DNA of 64,000 nucleotides. Source: Zygnema cylindricum. Taxonomy: Eukaryota > Streptophyta > Zygnematophyceae > Zygnematales > Zygnemataceae. The position numbers and the translations under genes were made by a program. The stretch lies in assembly GCA_037447655.1 (NCBI GenBank), contig JBBHKE010002740.1:1-64000 (forward strand), written 5' to 3'. This document shows, piece after piece, positions 1 through 13,800 of the stretch. The number at the start of each line of letters is the position of its first letter. Position 1 is the first letter of the stretch. The notes under the pieces are model-generated. The model worked only from the letters and a program-made list of their open reading frames with translations, was not told the DNA's origin and did not search any database.

Positions 1-194
1 GCTATATAAAATCAATAAAATAATACAGTATGTTATAAAGTACTATTGTATGCATACTATATATTTTTTAAGTTATCGCCGATATGGAATTTGTTGGTCC
101 CAGACCGATATATCGGAACCTCTGACCATTCGATAACCGATAACTATGGGTATCGGTGTTATCGCGATAAGTTTTCTACCGATACACAACTCTA
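1..194 (-). mobile_element. Terminal fragment of non-autonomous hAT element, family A
   Basis: This stretch is a diverged reverse complement of the left ~190 bases of the intact element at 56108-57002. It shares the same run of CGATA/TATCG subterminal motifs and ends in the terminal inverted repeat ATACACAACTCTA (the intact copy ends in ACACAACACTA). The other end lies outside the window, so only one terminus is visible. If it is complete, the base after position 194 starts its 8-bp target duplication, expected to be GTAAAAAT. Confidence 0.8.
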
Positions 195-1816
195 GTAAAA
201 ATGCAGTCGAATCCTGGCGATCAACGGCAAATTATTTTTCACTGAACTGGCAGTAGAGAGTCTTACAAGAAGCCAAGTACAGCAATTAAGAAAAGTGAAT
301 AAACTAGAAACCAAAATGCATCTGAATAGACAAGTTCATAGCTTTGGTAAATCACGTTTGTCTTTAATTTCTCCCCGCGGACGAGATTGCCTTTTGGAAC
401 TGAGCTGTGAAGATTCACCTCATACAAAATATTTTATAAATGTGTGGAACAATTGATATGCTTTTGCATATTTGTTTACATATTGTCACATAGTTTTTCT
501 TCTGATGCACAAGGATCCACTAAACTACAATGCATAGTGATAAAAGTATTGTTTTGGCATTAAATTAGAGTATGGATAACGCGGATGGCTATGAGCTACA
601 GAAGGAGATAGCGCAACAAAAAAACAATTTTTAGTAGTAGACCCCAGTTTGTGTTCAAGAACACAATAAAACCCAGCCAAGCTAATTCTAATGAAAATTC
701 ATTCTCTGAAAAGTGAAATGATCTGAGCTCTGAAAATGACCAAAAAAAAAAGTTTTCAATATTGCTTGCACTTTTTAATTTACTGGCCTCTTTAATTGCC
801 AAAATGGGTGCAACACAATAACCCCTTGAAGAGACCTGTTCTCAGATAATAATTCGCAGGTTAAAACTAATGAATTGCACCAACAGAATGGAAAACCTAG
901 TCCGGCATCTTTTAATTATGGGTTTGACAGGAGTATTACCAAAAATAAATTTCATATGACACATGTGAACCACACTAATTTGGCAAGTTAGATTGTTTTC
1001 ACACTAACGTGTCATAAAGCATGGCCAGATCCAGTGATTTTTGGTGTGATGGAATAATGACTTTTATATCTTTTAAAGCTGCCGGCAGATGCAAGATGAC
1101 TCGTGCCAATTGCGACACTTCTGTGATTAAAAAATGATAAAAACATGGACAGAACTGTGTTTTGACGTCAACAGCTTAGCCGACATGACCAGTCTCACTG
1201 AGTGGAAATGACACTGTACTTGACAGGAGTGTAAACCACAGTTTTGCATTACTGTCACCGACAAAGGACCTACATAAAAACACAGAGTTCATGTTTTTTC
1301 GAAGTACAAACCTCAAACGGTTATTTTCCAAACCAATTCTGCACTTCACTTTGGCATATTTTTCATTCACTAGTTTAACCATGATATTTTCGATAGGATT
1401 GAGCACAGTGTGTCATCAACAAAATTTGTAGCCACACCCTTTGAAAATCTGCATTCTAAACATGACTTTCTGATAATCTCGATGTGACATACAACACAAA
1501 TTACAAATGATTACAGCAGACACGATAAGAATCACCAAATTTCTTTCGTTAGTGTCACTAGAACACCTAGTAATTACAAAGTCCAAACAAACCATACTAC
1601 CAGCACTCTTCAGCACAAACAATAGAACCTCAGAACTTAGTATTTACACAGTAACATATCACCTTCTTGTACATATTTCTACAACTGTAAACCAAAGCAG
1701 TTCAACTTCATCAAAAAACCCATACACATCTCTAAAAAACTACACCTCTCCAAAAAACTATCTTTCCCTGAAAAAAACACCGACAACAAAATCTCCGACA
1801 TACGACAGACCAATAC
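195..1816. other. 3' flank of VPS13, no gene seen
   Basis: AT-rich sequence between the hAT end and the VPS13 stop codon. The open frames here are short and show neither splice-supported coding sequence nor a recognisable domain. The part nearest 1816 should hold the VPS13 3' UTR, but I could not fix a poly(A) signal. Confidence 0.5.
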
Positions 1817-4800
1817 TTAAAGAGTGACCGTCAAACACTCCTCCTCACTCGGACGGTCGTGATCTCGTCTCGCAATAAATGTACGGGCATCGTTCACAAT
1901 GGCCCAAAGACTACATTTCCACATCGCCACTCCTTTACGATCTCTCCAAATCAAATTTCCCAACTCCGAGGGTTTTGTACAGTCTTTCCGAACACAATGG
2001 ACTACGGATTTTTCCGGTTCCATGTTATTTGCCTCGGCCACACTTCCTATGGCCACATAGCCCGGAGGAGGACGAGGCATCCAAATAGTGACAGGAGTTT
2101 TAGCTCCTCCGTCTGTATCTCGCCAAATCTAAGGAGAAGAAACCGACACACAAGAGGAGAGGGGAGGGAAGGGGAGTGGCGGGAATGGCGGAGCGGAGGG
2201 GAGAGGAGAGGAAGAGGAAGAGGAAAGGTTGAGAAGAGGTGTTTCATTTTGAGAACAAAAGTGGGAGAAGAAGAGCAGCCAAGAATCAAACCTAGATGGA
2301 TTTAAAATTCGCAACATGCACTGGAGAAGAAATGAGTCCTGATTTTGAAAGAAAGTAAACAGTTTTGACTCATAAGGACGAACATTCCTTCTTTGACTTG
2401 ACTTGTGCTTTAAGACTACTAAAAACCGAACCATAATCATATTAAATATTAACTCCAGAGGCTATATGTATTTCATTGTTTGGTGCCCTTAACATTGAAG
2501 AGAGGAAAGACCAAAAAATGAAATAAAGACCAACGCTTGTACTGAAAACCATCTTTTCTTTTAGTGAAAAATGAAGCTTTACTACTTTAACTGCGTGATA
2601 AAAAACGTCATCTATTCTCTTATTGAAAATAAAGCTTTCCTACTTGTGAAAACAAATATTTTCCTCTTATGAACAAATATGAAGTTTTTCCTTTTATGAA
2701 CAAATATGGAACTTTTCCTCTTATAAAGCAACATGAAACGTTTCCTCTCATGAAAACATATGTACATTATTTGGGAGAAAAAAAATGTTTCTGTCCTTAC
2801 CAAATCAAACCCATCAGGCAATGCAAACTTCCCATTCCCGTCGTCCCTATAAACCATGGCCTTCTCAGGCTGGTCGTATCCAGCTGTCGCTAAGTCACCC
2901 ACGGAGACAAACCTGTCCAACACAACAAGTTGCATTTTTTATGGGGGGGGAAGAGTGAGGGAAGAGAGAGAGGGGGAGGGAGAGGGGGAGGGAGGGGGGG
3001 AGGTAGGGGGGGGGGGGGATGGAGGGGGATGGAGAGAGGGATAGCTTTCTGGATCCTTTGTTCAAAAACGCAGCGAAACCATGCTTCGTATTGTAGTTGT
3101 AATATAGGGGAAATGAGTGAGAGAATAAAACCAATACATCTGGGGGAAATAATAGGAAACTAAGGAGAGCATAGAACCGAGATGTTAGGTCTGTATATTA
3201 AATAAAAAAAAGTGACACACATTAAGTGCCACAGACCATAAAATTCTTTAAATGCTCTCTGGGCAAAAAAAGTAAGTAATTTGGTGTACAGGCGGAAGAT
3301 GAAAGTTGCGCGAACATAATTACTCTGAATAAGTTAGTGGACGCAGTTTGACCTTTTGTCATCTGACGTCAGTCATTCTTCAAAGCATGACAATTGCTGA
3401 CGTGAAACCGAGGTGGGTTCAATGGGGGACCATATTATTATATGCATATCATATGCATTTAACGTGCACTTTGTATTGTGCAACCAAAAAATTCATACGG
3501 TAAAAAGGTTTTCAAACTATGTTTGAACCACAGAGCAAGATGAAACGTACCCAGAGGGAGGGACTGGCCTCCAAATAGAAATAGGGTATTTTTGACTCCA
3601 AAGCGCACCCTGCAAAAGAACCATTTTTCAGTGAGGTAACACGAGCAGTCTGTCAAACCTTCAATAACCCTAAAAAAATGTAAAAATAATAAAAGATTTA
3701 TTCAAGCCTTCCACCCGGTTACTTTGGGAAGAGAGAAACATTTTTAGGTTGGGTTTCCTTATCTTTCACGGGATAGAAGTAAGAGAGTTTAAAAAGACAA
3801 CCTTGTGACAAGCAAATCCAAAATTAACGATAATTTAAACCATAACTTTGCAAATAAAATCTTTCAAGAAAACTTTAACCGAAGAGACATAAATTGCCTC
3901 ATAGAAAACGCCAAGTACCAACCTAGACCCAAAAACGGTGAGCATAAAAAAAATTCAAGCTACCACAAAAAAAACAAAAAAAGAAGAAGAAAGTTGAACG
4001 ACTCACCAGAAACTGGAAAGTTACAAAAACAACTCTTCATACATAAACTTACAGAAATAACCGCCCATCCTCTCTCTCAGCCTTACCTTATCCCACCAAA
4101 CTCGTTTAAATGATCGAATTATCTGTCCAGCTTGTTCATACGACCCTGATTTCGGTGCTGAGGTCAGACCCGATTTTCGAGGAACTTGACTTCCAGAAGC
4201 AGTCGAAGAAGAAGGTTTTTGAGCTTCCTCACTGTCATTTTCCAGCATTACTTGTCCCGCTCCTCCCACGAGAGCTCCAAATGTGGCCATTACTGGAATG
4301 ACAAGTGGCGCCGCGGGAAAGGCCAAAAGTCCAAGAGCCGCTCCAGAAGCTAACCCAGAAGCTGCTCCAGTGTAAGGACGGCTTTCAGCTCGCCTTTTCT
4401 TCGTCTGTAAACAACATTGCATCGCAAACATCACAAAACATAACAACAAAAAAAAACATCAGAAAACGTCAGAAAACATCACAAGGACCTAGAAAACAAA
4501 ACATCAAAAAAATTACAAAGTAACAGAAAACAAAACATCGCAAAAGAAAACATCAGACAACACCAGTAAAGAAAATAAACAAAACATCATAAACAAAGCA
4601 AAACACAAGCAAAACGTCACAGACAAAACAAAAAAAAAAACAACACAAAAACAAACTAACAATGTTTAGTAAATTGAGTGTCAGGTGTGGAGGTTGACTT
4701 GTCAGGCTGTCTTAGTTTATTATTCAGTTGAGTGTGAAAATTGTACAACTTCGAATAGTGGATACTGCATTAATTCATCAACTTCAGGATTTGTATCTTG

Positions 4801-7800
4801 TATGACTCACACGGAACAAACCACCTAAGTTGCAGGACGCTACACTAAGCTCCTATTCGTAAAAAAAACGAGGAATCACTGAGAATGATCAGTCAAATGA
4901 TGTATGGCAGCTTAGCATAGAATGATTGTCCTAGTAGAAAATTGAACGATTCCTCAGAAATTACAGTTCCCTAAATTTAAAAAGCAGCCTATAAGCATTT
5001 TAAATCTACAACTGGATTAGGGATACTTCAGAGGTACTTTTTGAATGGTACAAGTGAACACCGATGGCCAAAATATTCTTCACAAAATCCAATAACAACA
5101 ATTGTTACAGGTTACACCAGCGGTGTTGAAAAAAACTTCTGCTTTTAACTGCGAGCATTACAAAGATCCACTTAAAATAATATGAAGATTGAGCCCAGAC
5201 AGAATTGAAGTTTGGTACCCAAACAGAAACCAAATAAGTGTTTGGGAAAAAACACATCCTGATAACCAATTAAGTTCTTCATCACAGATTTTACATTTCG
5301 ACAAGACAATCTCCAGTTTCAATAAATATAGCTAGGGCTCAGCATGAAACTGATAAGTATGAAACTGCAAGACTACGCCCATGCTTTGCCCAAACAAAAA
5401 AGGAGGCTCATTAAATCACGAGTTAAATTTGACACACAAAGGATGCATTTGTTTATCATGCAACTATGTTGTGAAAAAAGAAAATACTCACCAACGCAGC
5501 AACAGTTGCCCGATCCGGGCCATATTTTTGAAGGGCTTTCTCCACGGCATCTTTGATTTCTATTGCTTGTGTTGATCTGGGATGACATTGAACCATCCTC
5601 ATAATGTGTCTGCTGTCAAATAAGCGCGAATCTTGAGACCAGTCACGTAGATGGAGCATGAGACGAGAGGGAGGACCAGAGGGAAGGTCTTCTTTACTGG
5701 TCTTGAGTTCCATGGTCATAAGCTCATCCCATGTGACATCCCACATGATAGTACACGGGTCTTTCAAAAGGCCGGGCTGCTTGGAGATCATTCCACCTGA
5801 TGGGTGCTGCAAAAAACATACAACCATTTCAAAATCCCAGAATTTAACATCAATTTCAACACCGTAAAATCACGTTGAAATTGACACTAAGCTTTCCTGT
5901 GCGTCACCTCTGCCCAAGGTGACTATGGCTGGGTACAGAAAGATAGGCAGAGAGAGAGAGAGGGAGAGGGAGAGGGAGAGAAAGAGATGAGAGAGAGAGA
6001 GCTTTAGACACCGTAAACTGATGTGCCTTTCTGTGATTGGTGCCAGAGAGAATGTGACTGCTGAGGGCCAATCATGTCAGGCTCACCGAGGTGGGTCTCC
6101 TCTCTTCTCCTCTCACACCTTCCTTCTCTTCTTCTTCTTTTTCTTCTTCTGCATGAGTTACATCAGAGAACTCACGGAGCACCTCCTCTGAAACCTGCAA
6201 ACGGTGAGAAGGACAGGACAGCCAAGGGGCGGCCCAGGCTAAAGCAGGAAAGAGTGCAGTCTTTTTTGATACTTTTTGGGATATATCCATCCAAAAAACC
6301 ATTGGGATAAGAGGAAAGGGTGGGCTAGAAGTGTAGGCAGGTAGAAACTGATATTTTTTTCATTTTTACTTTCTCTGTTTGCTCATTTTTTTCTGTTTTC
6401 CTTTCTTTCTTTCTTTCTTTTCTTTCTTTCGTCCTTTCTTTCTTTTTTGCAAATGGGATTCACTTTATGCTCTTGCAAACCTTCAATTCCTTTTCTCTAC
6501 ATCTCATTTAGGAGAAAAGGTTTTTAGCAAGGATTCAGGTTATAGGACTAAAGACCAAAACACTCGAAAATCCCGAACTGACGAATCCATTAATTTTTCA
6601 AAAGGAAATTAAGCATAATCACAGTTATAAAGGTCATTCAATTTGAACCGTCACAGAAAAACATCTGCCACAAAATGCAAATCATGTACACTCCAGTAAA
6701 TGACAACCTACCTCCTGGGGAGGTTGTTATTTATGTAAGTTACAACCAAACACTTCATGAGACATGTCTTGCCGTTAAGTAACGACATGAATGCTGAACA
6801 TAAGCAAATTCAACATTTGATTCTTGTGCAAATGTGACTTAATCTTGTGACTGTATTTACAAGCAATATTGTGTTTGCATCTCGTATGTGGTTTCAATCT
6901 GCTTTTATATCATTTCCTTGAGGATTAAACATGTTTGTGTATATTACCTGCAACAACATGCAACGTTGATTTGTAACCATGAAGGACCGTTTCCCTGGAA
7001 GATTGAAATGATTTTCGTACGCATCTGATAGAGCAAATTTGGACCTTTCCTTCAGGTCAAAAGGTGTTGCACCAAACAAGGCTCCACGCTCTGCTAAGCG
7101 TAGAATTACCTGTTGACCAACAATCCCTTAAAAATTTGTCAAGAATACCTGTTGACCAACAATCACTTAAAAACTGTGTCAATAATTGACCAACAATTTT
7201 TTAAATTTAAAAAACCCTAAAAAACCCTAAATTTTTGTTAAAAATTAACTGTTGACTAATAATCCCTTAAAATCGATCAGGTGACAAACACTCTTGCTAT
7301 ACTAAAAAGATGTTTACCAGACATACAATATACACGACTCAGTCATAGCTGAAGTTCATCAGCATTGCAGCCACATAAGAATAATGTGATATCCACGTAG
7401 ACACTCTGTGTTACTTTCAACCATACACTTGATTACTTTCACCCATATACTTGTAGCTCTGGATCTTGCAGGTTTGGCATAAACAAGCTCCATAGTGGAC
7501 CTTATAAGTGGTATGTGGAAAAGATTCAGTGGTACAGGTTGACTTTGTTAAATACCAAAGACTACACAGCCATGATTAATATTGTTTTCCAAGCAGCATA
7601 CAGCAGTACATGAACTGTTACTTGTGACTTGGTTAGCTCATTTTAAACACCAGCAGTATCTCACTCGACCTAAATGCCAGTCTTACTTATTCTACAGACG
7701 TAGTTGACAGTCCTTTCAACAAGTCAACCCTCCCTTACAACAAAATTCTACCAATCACCACATTCCTTCAATCACGTGTGCCATTATATTTCATCATCAA

Positions 7801-10800
7801 CAAATCAAGCCTCTCCACACCGGAATTGGTCAATATACACCATCTGCAAAACACAACTTCCCATTCAAATCAATGAAAAACCTGAACTCACTTGTCCTCG
7901 CGCAGAATATTGATCAAATGGCCTCAAAATATTATCTCCCAAAATTGCCCGTGGCAGTCGTTGCCTCTTTAGAGCCGCTTTAGCAGACATTGCAGCAGAG
8001 AGCTTCATCCGAGAAGCATTCACTCCATCGGTAGTTTTTGAAACTAAGTCCAAAACACCACTCACAGGCTGTGCTGCAGCTCCCACAATACCTCTCCCAA
8101 CACCAGTAACGAAGCCTTCTACTCCAGATGATTGGGCACCCTCCATTGGTTTGGTCAAAATTCCTGTAAAACCTCTATACAACCCCTTCGCTAACGCTTC
8201 CCCGCCTTCTCGCAGACCATCTCCAAGTCCCTCAATCGCCCCCTTACTCTCCTGCAAATGCAAAAGAAAAAAGGTAAAATGAATTAAAATAAAATAATAA
8301 GAAAAAAAAAACAAAAAAAATATTGCCTTTAGGGTACTTAATATTTAAGAATCAGAAACCGGACTCCTGACAGTCAAGCTGGATTCTTTTTCTCAAAAAT
8401 CCTAAAATTTACAACCAAGGAAAAATTTGCAATCTAGTTTCCTTTTGATCCTTGCACCGCAAAAAGTGGATGATGTACTTTAACATTGTTACACATCTGA
8501 GCGTAGTTGAATCACCTGTGTTTGTCGACTTCGAATAAAGGTATTGTCCATGGAAAGGGCGGCAACTCCTTCACTCATATGACCAAAAGCGGAGCTTGCA
8601 TTGCCCAAAAAGTCAAGCCCGGAGAGCAATTGGAAGGGCTGACTCAAAAGGTCGTTGCTGATAGCCGAAACAGCTGCCCCGCTGACTTGGCTTTTTCGCA
8701 TCTGAATGTCGGTGAAAACCTTAGGTTTCAAGTGAATCTGTGCACACAATATAATCCCAAAATACCCAGAGTATTTCAGATGATAACAGACGTATGAAGT
8801 CTGTACATATATGGTACAATACAGAAAAATTCTCAAATTCACTTTGATAATAAACATACAGTCAAGAAAACACAACCAGCTACAACATCTGTGTGCATTT
8901 ATTATAATTAATATATACATGTATATATATATACATGTATATATATATATGTATTACATACATGTACACACAAACACACACACACACACACCCACACCCC
9001 TGATGCAGGCATTCAAGGGCATTTTTCAGAGTGAGGGAAAGGCCACATACAAGCATCTCATCTGTATTGCCCAAAGATGTAAGGAGAGTCGGCCAAAAGC
9101 CTAAAACCCCTCGTGGTCGTTGCGACGGGGCCATGGCCAATGTTAATTTTATCCTGCTTTCGGATATATTTAGAAGTCTGCATTGTCAGGGAACAACCGA
9201 TTTCAGATTAATTGACACGTAATATGTCAAACGTTACAAAGTGGACAAGCACTGCTGTCGTTTTCATGAACATAACAAAGTTGACCCATTGCAGAGGCAA
9301 AAGGAAATACTAACCAAGATTGACATGACATTCAAAAGGTGATCATAGGCATTGCAAAACTCCAATGCAGACTACCAATGGAAAAAGTAAAAATTATCCT
9401 TGCCGCTCCACCAGCAAAATTTCCGGAAATTTATCTGCTGGGATTCATACCGTATAGCGACTAATGGATCAACAGCCACAGCAGTGGTCGTTGTCGAAGA
9501 CACACTCTCCAAATTGAGTTTTCGAACCATTGAATGGAGTCGCCAAATAATAGGCTCATGGATGTTTACTAGCCAAGCTTCATTGGGAAGCTGAAACAAA
9601 AAAGCACAAACTGACAAAAGTTAGTCAACCACAACCACATTCAAGTCACTCGTATCGTCTTTAGTTTCAGCAATCAACCCACGCTTCCATTCCTGCACGG
9701 CATTTATTTGTTGGCGTACTTTTCAGAATTTACTATCAAACAAAGATAATGCTTTGGTGCAAATTTGCTCAGCAAATGGGCTGCGACGAGATTTGGAGAT
9801 CAAATGAGAATGGCTCCAAATTGTCAAAAGAGACTGTAGGAATTGACACACTTGAAACCATATCAAGTAGGCTCTAGAATCCTCACCTGCAAGCCAATGT
9901 AAGGGTATTCATCCATATGATGACCACGTTGACTTGTGATGGTTAACTTCAACACATAATCTTGTCGAGATCCTGGAGTATCTTTTGGGGATAGAAGAAC
10001 TGGAAGGGGTGTAAGCGGCAGTTGATTATCGATTTGCAAATGGCCGATCCGCACTTTAATTCTGGCAAGTCAACCCCATTCCGTCATGTTAAAATATTCC
10101 ACATTGAATCACATTCGTGCAAGTCAACTAGAGCATTCTATGAACAACGACGTCACAGCCTCCATTAAATTTCTCTACAACAATGCAAACATGAGTAGAT
10201 GGGCACCAAACAACAAGAGGTGTCCTCCTACAAAAAATGCTTGCGGATTTTGTTTTATTTTTGGGGGGAGGGGGGGACACCCTAGAAAACTCTGAATACA
10301 TCAGTGCATACGGATACAACAGCCAAGGCCAATATTTTCCTTTACAAAGCTAAGTATAAAATTGGCCTACTTATCAGATTTCTAGAAAATATCAACTCTC
10401 CCGTTTTTTTGCAGCAATGGAAGAGCTCCAAATACCTGCTCAGTCCACTGACACTTGATTCATAAGACAAAAAGGCCCCTTGCATAGAGATGTACAGAAG
10501 CTCCTCTCGAGTGTGGTCCACGATGGATATCCCAACATCTTCCAGTTCAAGCAAAAGGTAAAATTTCTTCTGCAAAGCGTCCTGTTCAAGCTCAGTTACA
10601 CTACCAGCTTCCTGAACTCGAGGTGTGCCCGGCGCACTCGACACTGTCCAATCCTCTCTGTCACTACTTGGACGCCAATCCATGACTTTGACACACATAA
10701 TACCGGATGACTCCCTCTTTACTGCTACTTGCAAGGCAGCAACTGCTCCTTTTCCACTACCGCTGGGCTCGTGAACTGCCTCATTATCAATATCCACTTG

Positions 10801-13800
10801 TCGAGCTGTACTGGGACCAGCTCCATCGACCATAACTTCCAACAAGTGTTCCCCAGTGACGTCAATCCAAGTAAACGGGAGAGATGAGCCTACAGACAGA
10901 AGCTCCCAGTCTTCATCACTGGTGCCTACTTGTCGGAAACGAATTGGCAATACTAACGAACGATTTTCAATTCTGTCCCAAAAAACACAAAAAATTGCAG
11001 AAAAAATGAGCATTTGATAGGTTGAGAGCTACAACAAGAACCATCGATCACAAGTAGTTTCATCGATCACAAGCAGCAGAGCACAACGCAGAAAGTCTTA
11101 TTATCGCGAATGAAGACCAGCGTTGCTGAAAATAAACAATGCAGCCCATAATAGTAGACTTCCCAGTGATATTTTAAAGTGACATTTTACCATCAAAAGA
11201 ACCAAAAAAAAAAAAAGTGGAGATATACAATAAACACTAGTCGGTGCATTTAAAATAAAAGGAGATCCGAAACAAAACTAGATTGCAAGGTCTGTAGAAT
11301 TAATGCCACCAGTGAAGAGGCTGGAATGCAAAATAAGTGCGGCTGAAGCAAACATGTAGAAACTTACTTGTAAGGAAGGTTGTACGAGCCAAGTCGGAAA
11401 TGCACAGAAAAGCGCGATACATTTACACCGTTGCAAATTTCAGCACGAACAGTGATGTTTCCATTTTCACGCAAATTTTTCATCACCAAATAAAGAGTGC
11501 CTTCTGAATCCACACCAAATGGATATGACCAATCACAACCATCTATTCGAATCTGCAAGGCATGTCAATAAACCTCCATTTAGAACCTCTAAAAAATCCT
11601 AGAATGTTCAATGTTGTAGCTATTTTTACACTATCAAAATCCATATGAGCTTTCTCAATGGTCAAACACTAAATACTAGGTCAAGGAAAGGAATCAGAAT
11701 CAGATCCCATTACTTTGACCATTACAAACCTCACATCATTGAAAAACAAAACCACATCTACAGCACAAAGAAACAACTATCGGATTTACCTGAAGAAGCT
11801 CAGGATTCCACTTTGATTCCCACAGCAGTACTTTTTCAACATCGGTGGGTGCAAGTTGATTCTCTTGTAGACCTCCCACCTGTCGAATAAATAACTTCTG
11901 TCCAATGTAATTTTTAAAGATTGTATGTGGTTGCAGACGAATCACCTGCACTCCCATAGCCGGTTCAAACTTGAGATGCCCTCCCTAATACACTCACCAG
12001 ATATTCAGACAACTTTGGATGTGAGTGTTCGACAAGACAAAAATGACGACGGCAAAAACAGTGACTCACTCTAATAGACTCACAGAAACTCCACAAACTA
12101 ATGGATGTAAATTTTCGACAAGACAAAAGGGATTGAGGCAAACACAGTCACTCCCTCTAACACACTCATAGTATCTCCACCAGACAAATTTGGATGTGAG
12201 TTTTGTACAAGACAAAAACGATGGAAAGCAAAAAGGTTTCCTTATAATGAACCCACAGTAAATCCAGAAATCTAAAAAGCAACAGCAACTTTTCCATATA
12301 CCAGTAATCATGGATGTTGCAAGCTTCTAAAAGTATAGGATAGCTTGTGTACAAACTGCTTCAAAACATAATTCGGCAACCATCAGACATAAGCAATCCC
12401 CACCCCCTCCCCAAACTACTTCATACACTGCTATCATTTGTATTAAAGACTATCAAAATGAAAGAATACACAGGTCGAGAAGAGAATAGAGACAAGACCT
12501 TTGTTCTATCATAGCCCAGAGATGATAAGTCCAAAGCCACTGAGAGCTTCATATACGAGGAGTTCTCCTTATTTACCGCATTTAGATCCACCCGTTCAAT
12601 CTGCAAGCCAGACGAAACATGATAAAATGTGATGACCAGGACGGTTCCTCAATAAGGGCACGAGAGCTGAAATAACCTTTTAACTCTAAATTACAGAAGG
12701 TCCATTCCAAAACCGAAGAAAATAATAAATCTGGGTCACAACTTGGGCGTTAAGTTGCATTTTCCCAAATCGATGGGATCCTATGCCCTTAACAAGACAG
12801 CAGCAAGAAGATGCTCTCGGCATCCTAATCAGTTCCCCCATTAATAACATTACAACCGAAAACAAAATTCCAGCAGAAAAGATTGGAATGAGTGTGCATG
12901 TCTCTGCCCTGGAAATTGATAATGTCCTTACATTTTTCGACATCAATCTGGTTTGTATTTGGAGACTTTCATCCCTAAATTCGGCCAAAAAAACTTTCAA
13001 ACACTATGCCCGAAACAAGCTTGTTGAGGCAAATATGCAAAATCATGTTCAACCAACAAACATAACTGGAAATGGAAAAAAGCTATCCAAAGGTATCGTA
13101 ACACACCTTATCCTCAAACGACTTCAAAGCTATGGCTTTGTCAAACACCCCATCTGGATTGAGAGCCACGGCGAGCCCCACATTCTCCATGTTGGGCAAA
13201 GACAACATGACAGGCTGAAAACTGTCAGGATTTTCTATGGCCCCAAGACTCCGTAGGACTTTACTGGCAACAGAAGAGGGTCCCTCTTTGACTTGAGCCG
13301 GCAATTGTCCTGCGTTTTTGGCAGCCTTGGAGGCCACTTTAAGCCAAAGGTTGTCTGCCTGTTGTCCACTTGAAGGCTCAATCTCAACGAGTCGGTTAAA
13401 AAGTGGCACTTTTGTGTCATTTTGCAGCCAGTATGGCACAAAAAGACGGACTATCTTTGCTGAAACTTCATTTCCACCCATATCGTTTTCTACACTTACT
13501 CGCAGCCGTCTGTAAACCAGCAAAAGGAACATCAGTTAATCGTCCTTAGAAAGACCATTCAAAGGCGAATACAGGAGAATAAGAACGTACAAGCCGGACT
13601 GAAGAAAAAGTTAAACACAAGCAAACAAAGCAAACAACTAGCATTTGTACTTGGTAGCCACGCATAAAAAATAGTATGAGCAAAATTTGTGTAACAGCAC
13701 AAATTTGTTAAAGTAGCATCCACACCTCCACTCCAACCCAAATACAGGTGATGTACAGGTAGCGTTCTTCCTATGACAAAAGTGGTGAGAGGGATATGGA

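Larger units (their letters stand above)
1817..3609 (-). other. VPS13: VPS13 exons 64-66: C-terminal Vps62-like repeats (residues ~4377-4536)
   Basis: Exon 64 (59 nt) is very short and hidden in a frame that is not the longest; it encodes QKYPISIWRPVPPSG. Exon 65 completes that repeat with FVSVGDLATAG and then KFALPDGFDL, as in plant VPS13. Exon 66 has a final repeat, VTIWMPRPPPGYVAIGSVAE, and ends at the TAA at 1817-1819. These extra repeats after the PH domain are typical of plant VPS13. Intron 65 (2129-2800) and intron 64 (2913-3550) carry a minisatellite and a purine tract, listed separately. Confidence 0.85.

Noticed and set aside
1507-1827. Plus-strand 106-aa frame rich in Ser/Thr/Lys
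   Set aside because: Low complexity, overlaps the VPS13 3' end and has no recognisable domain.
2047-3163. Pro/Ser- or Gly/Glu-rich frames on both strands
   Set aside because: They arise from the purine tracts; only the minus-strand exons 65 and 66 have splice and family support.
8880-9140. Alternative start for VPS13 exon 58 reading MAMAPSQRPRGVLG
   Set aside because: The internal Met is within an exon that continues upstream to the acceptor at 9178; the downstream part runs into a CA repeat after the donor.
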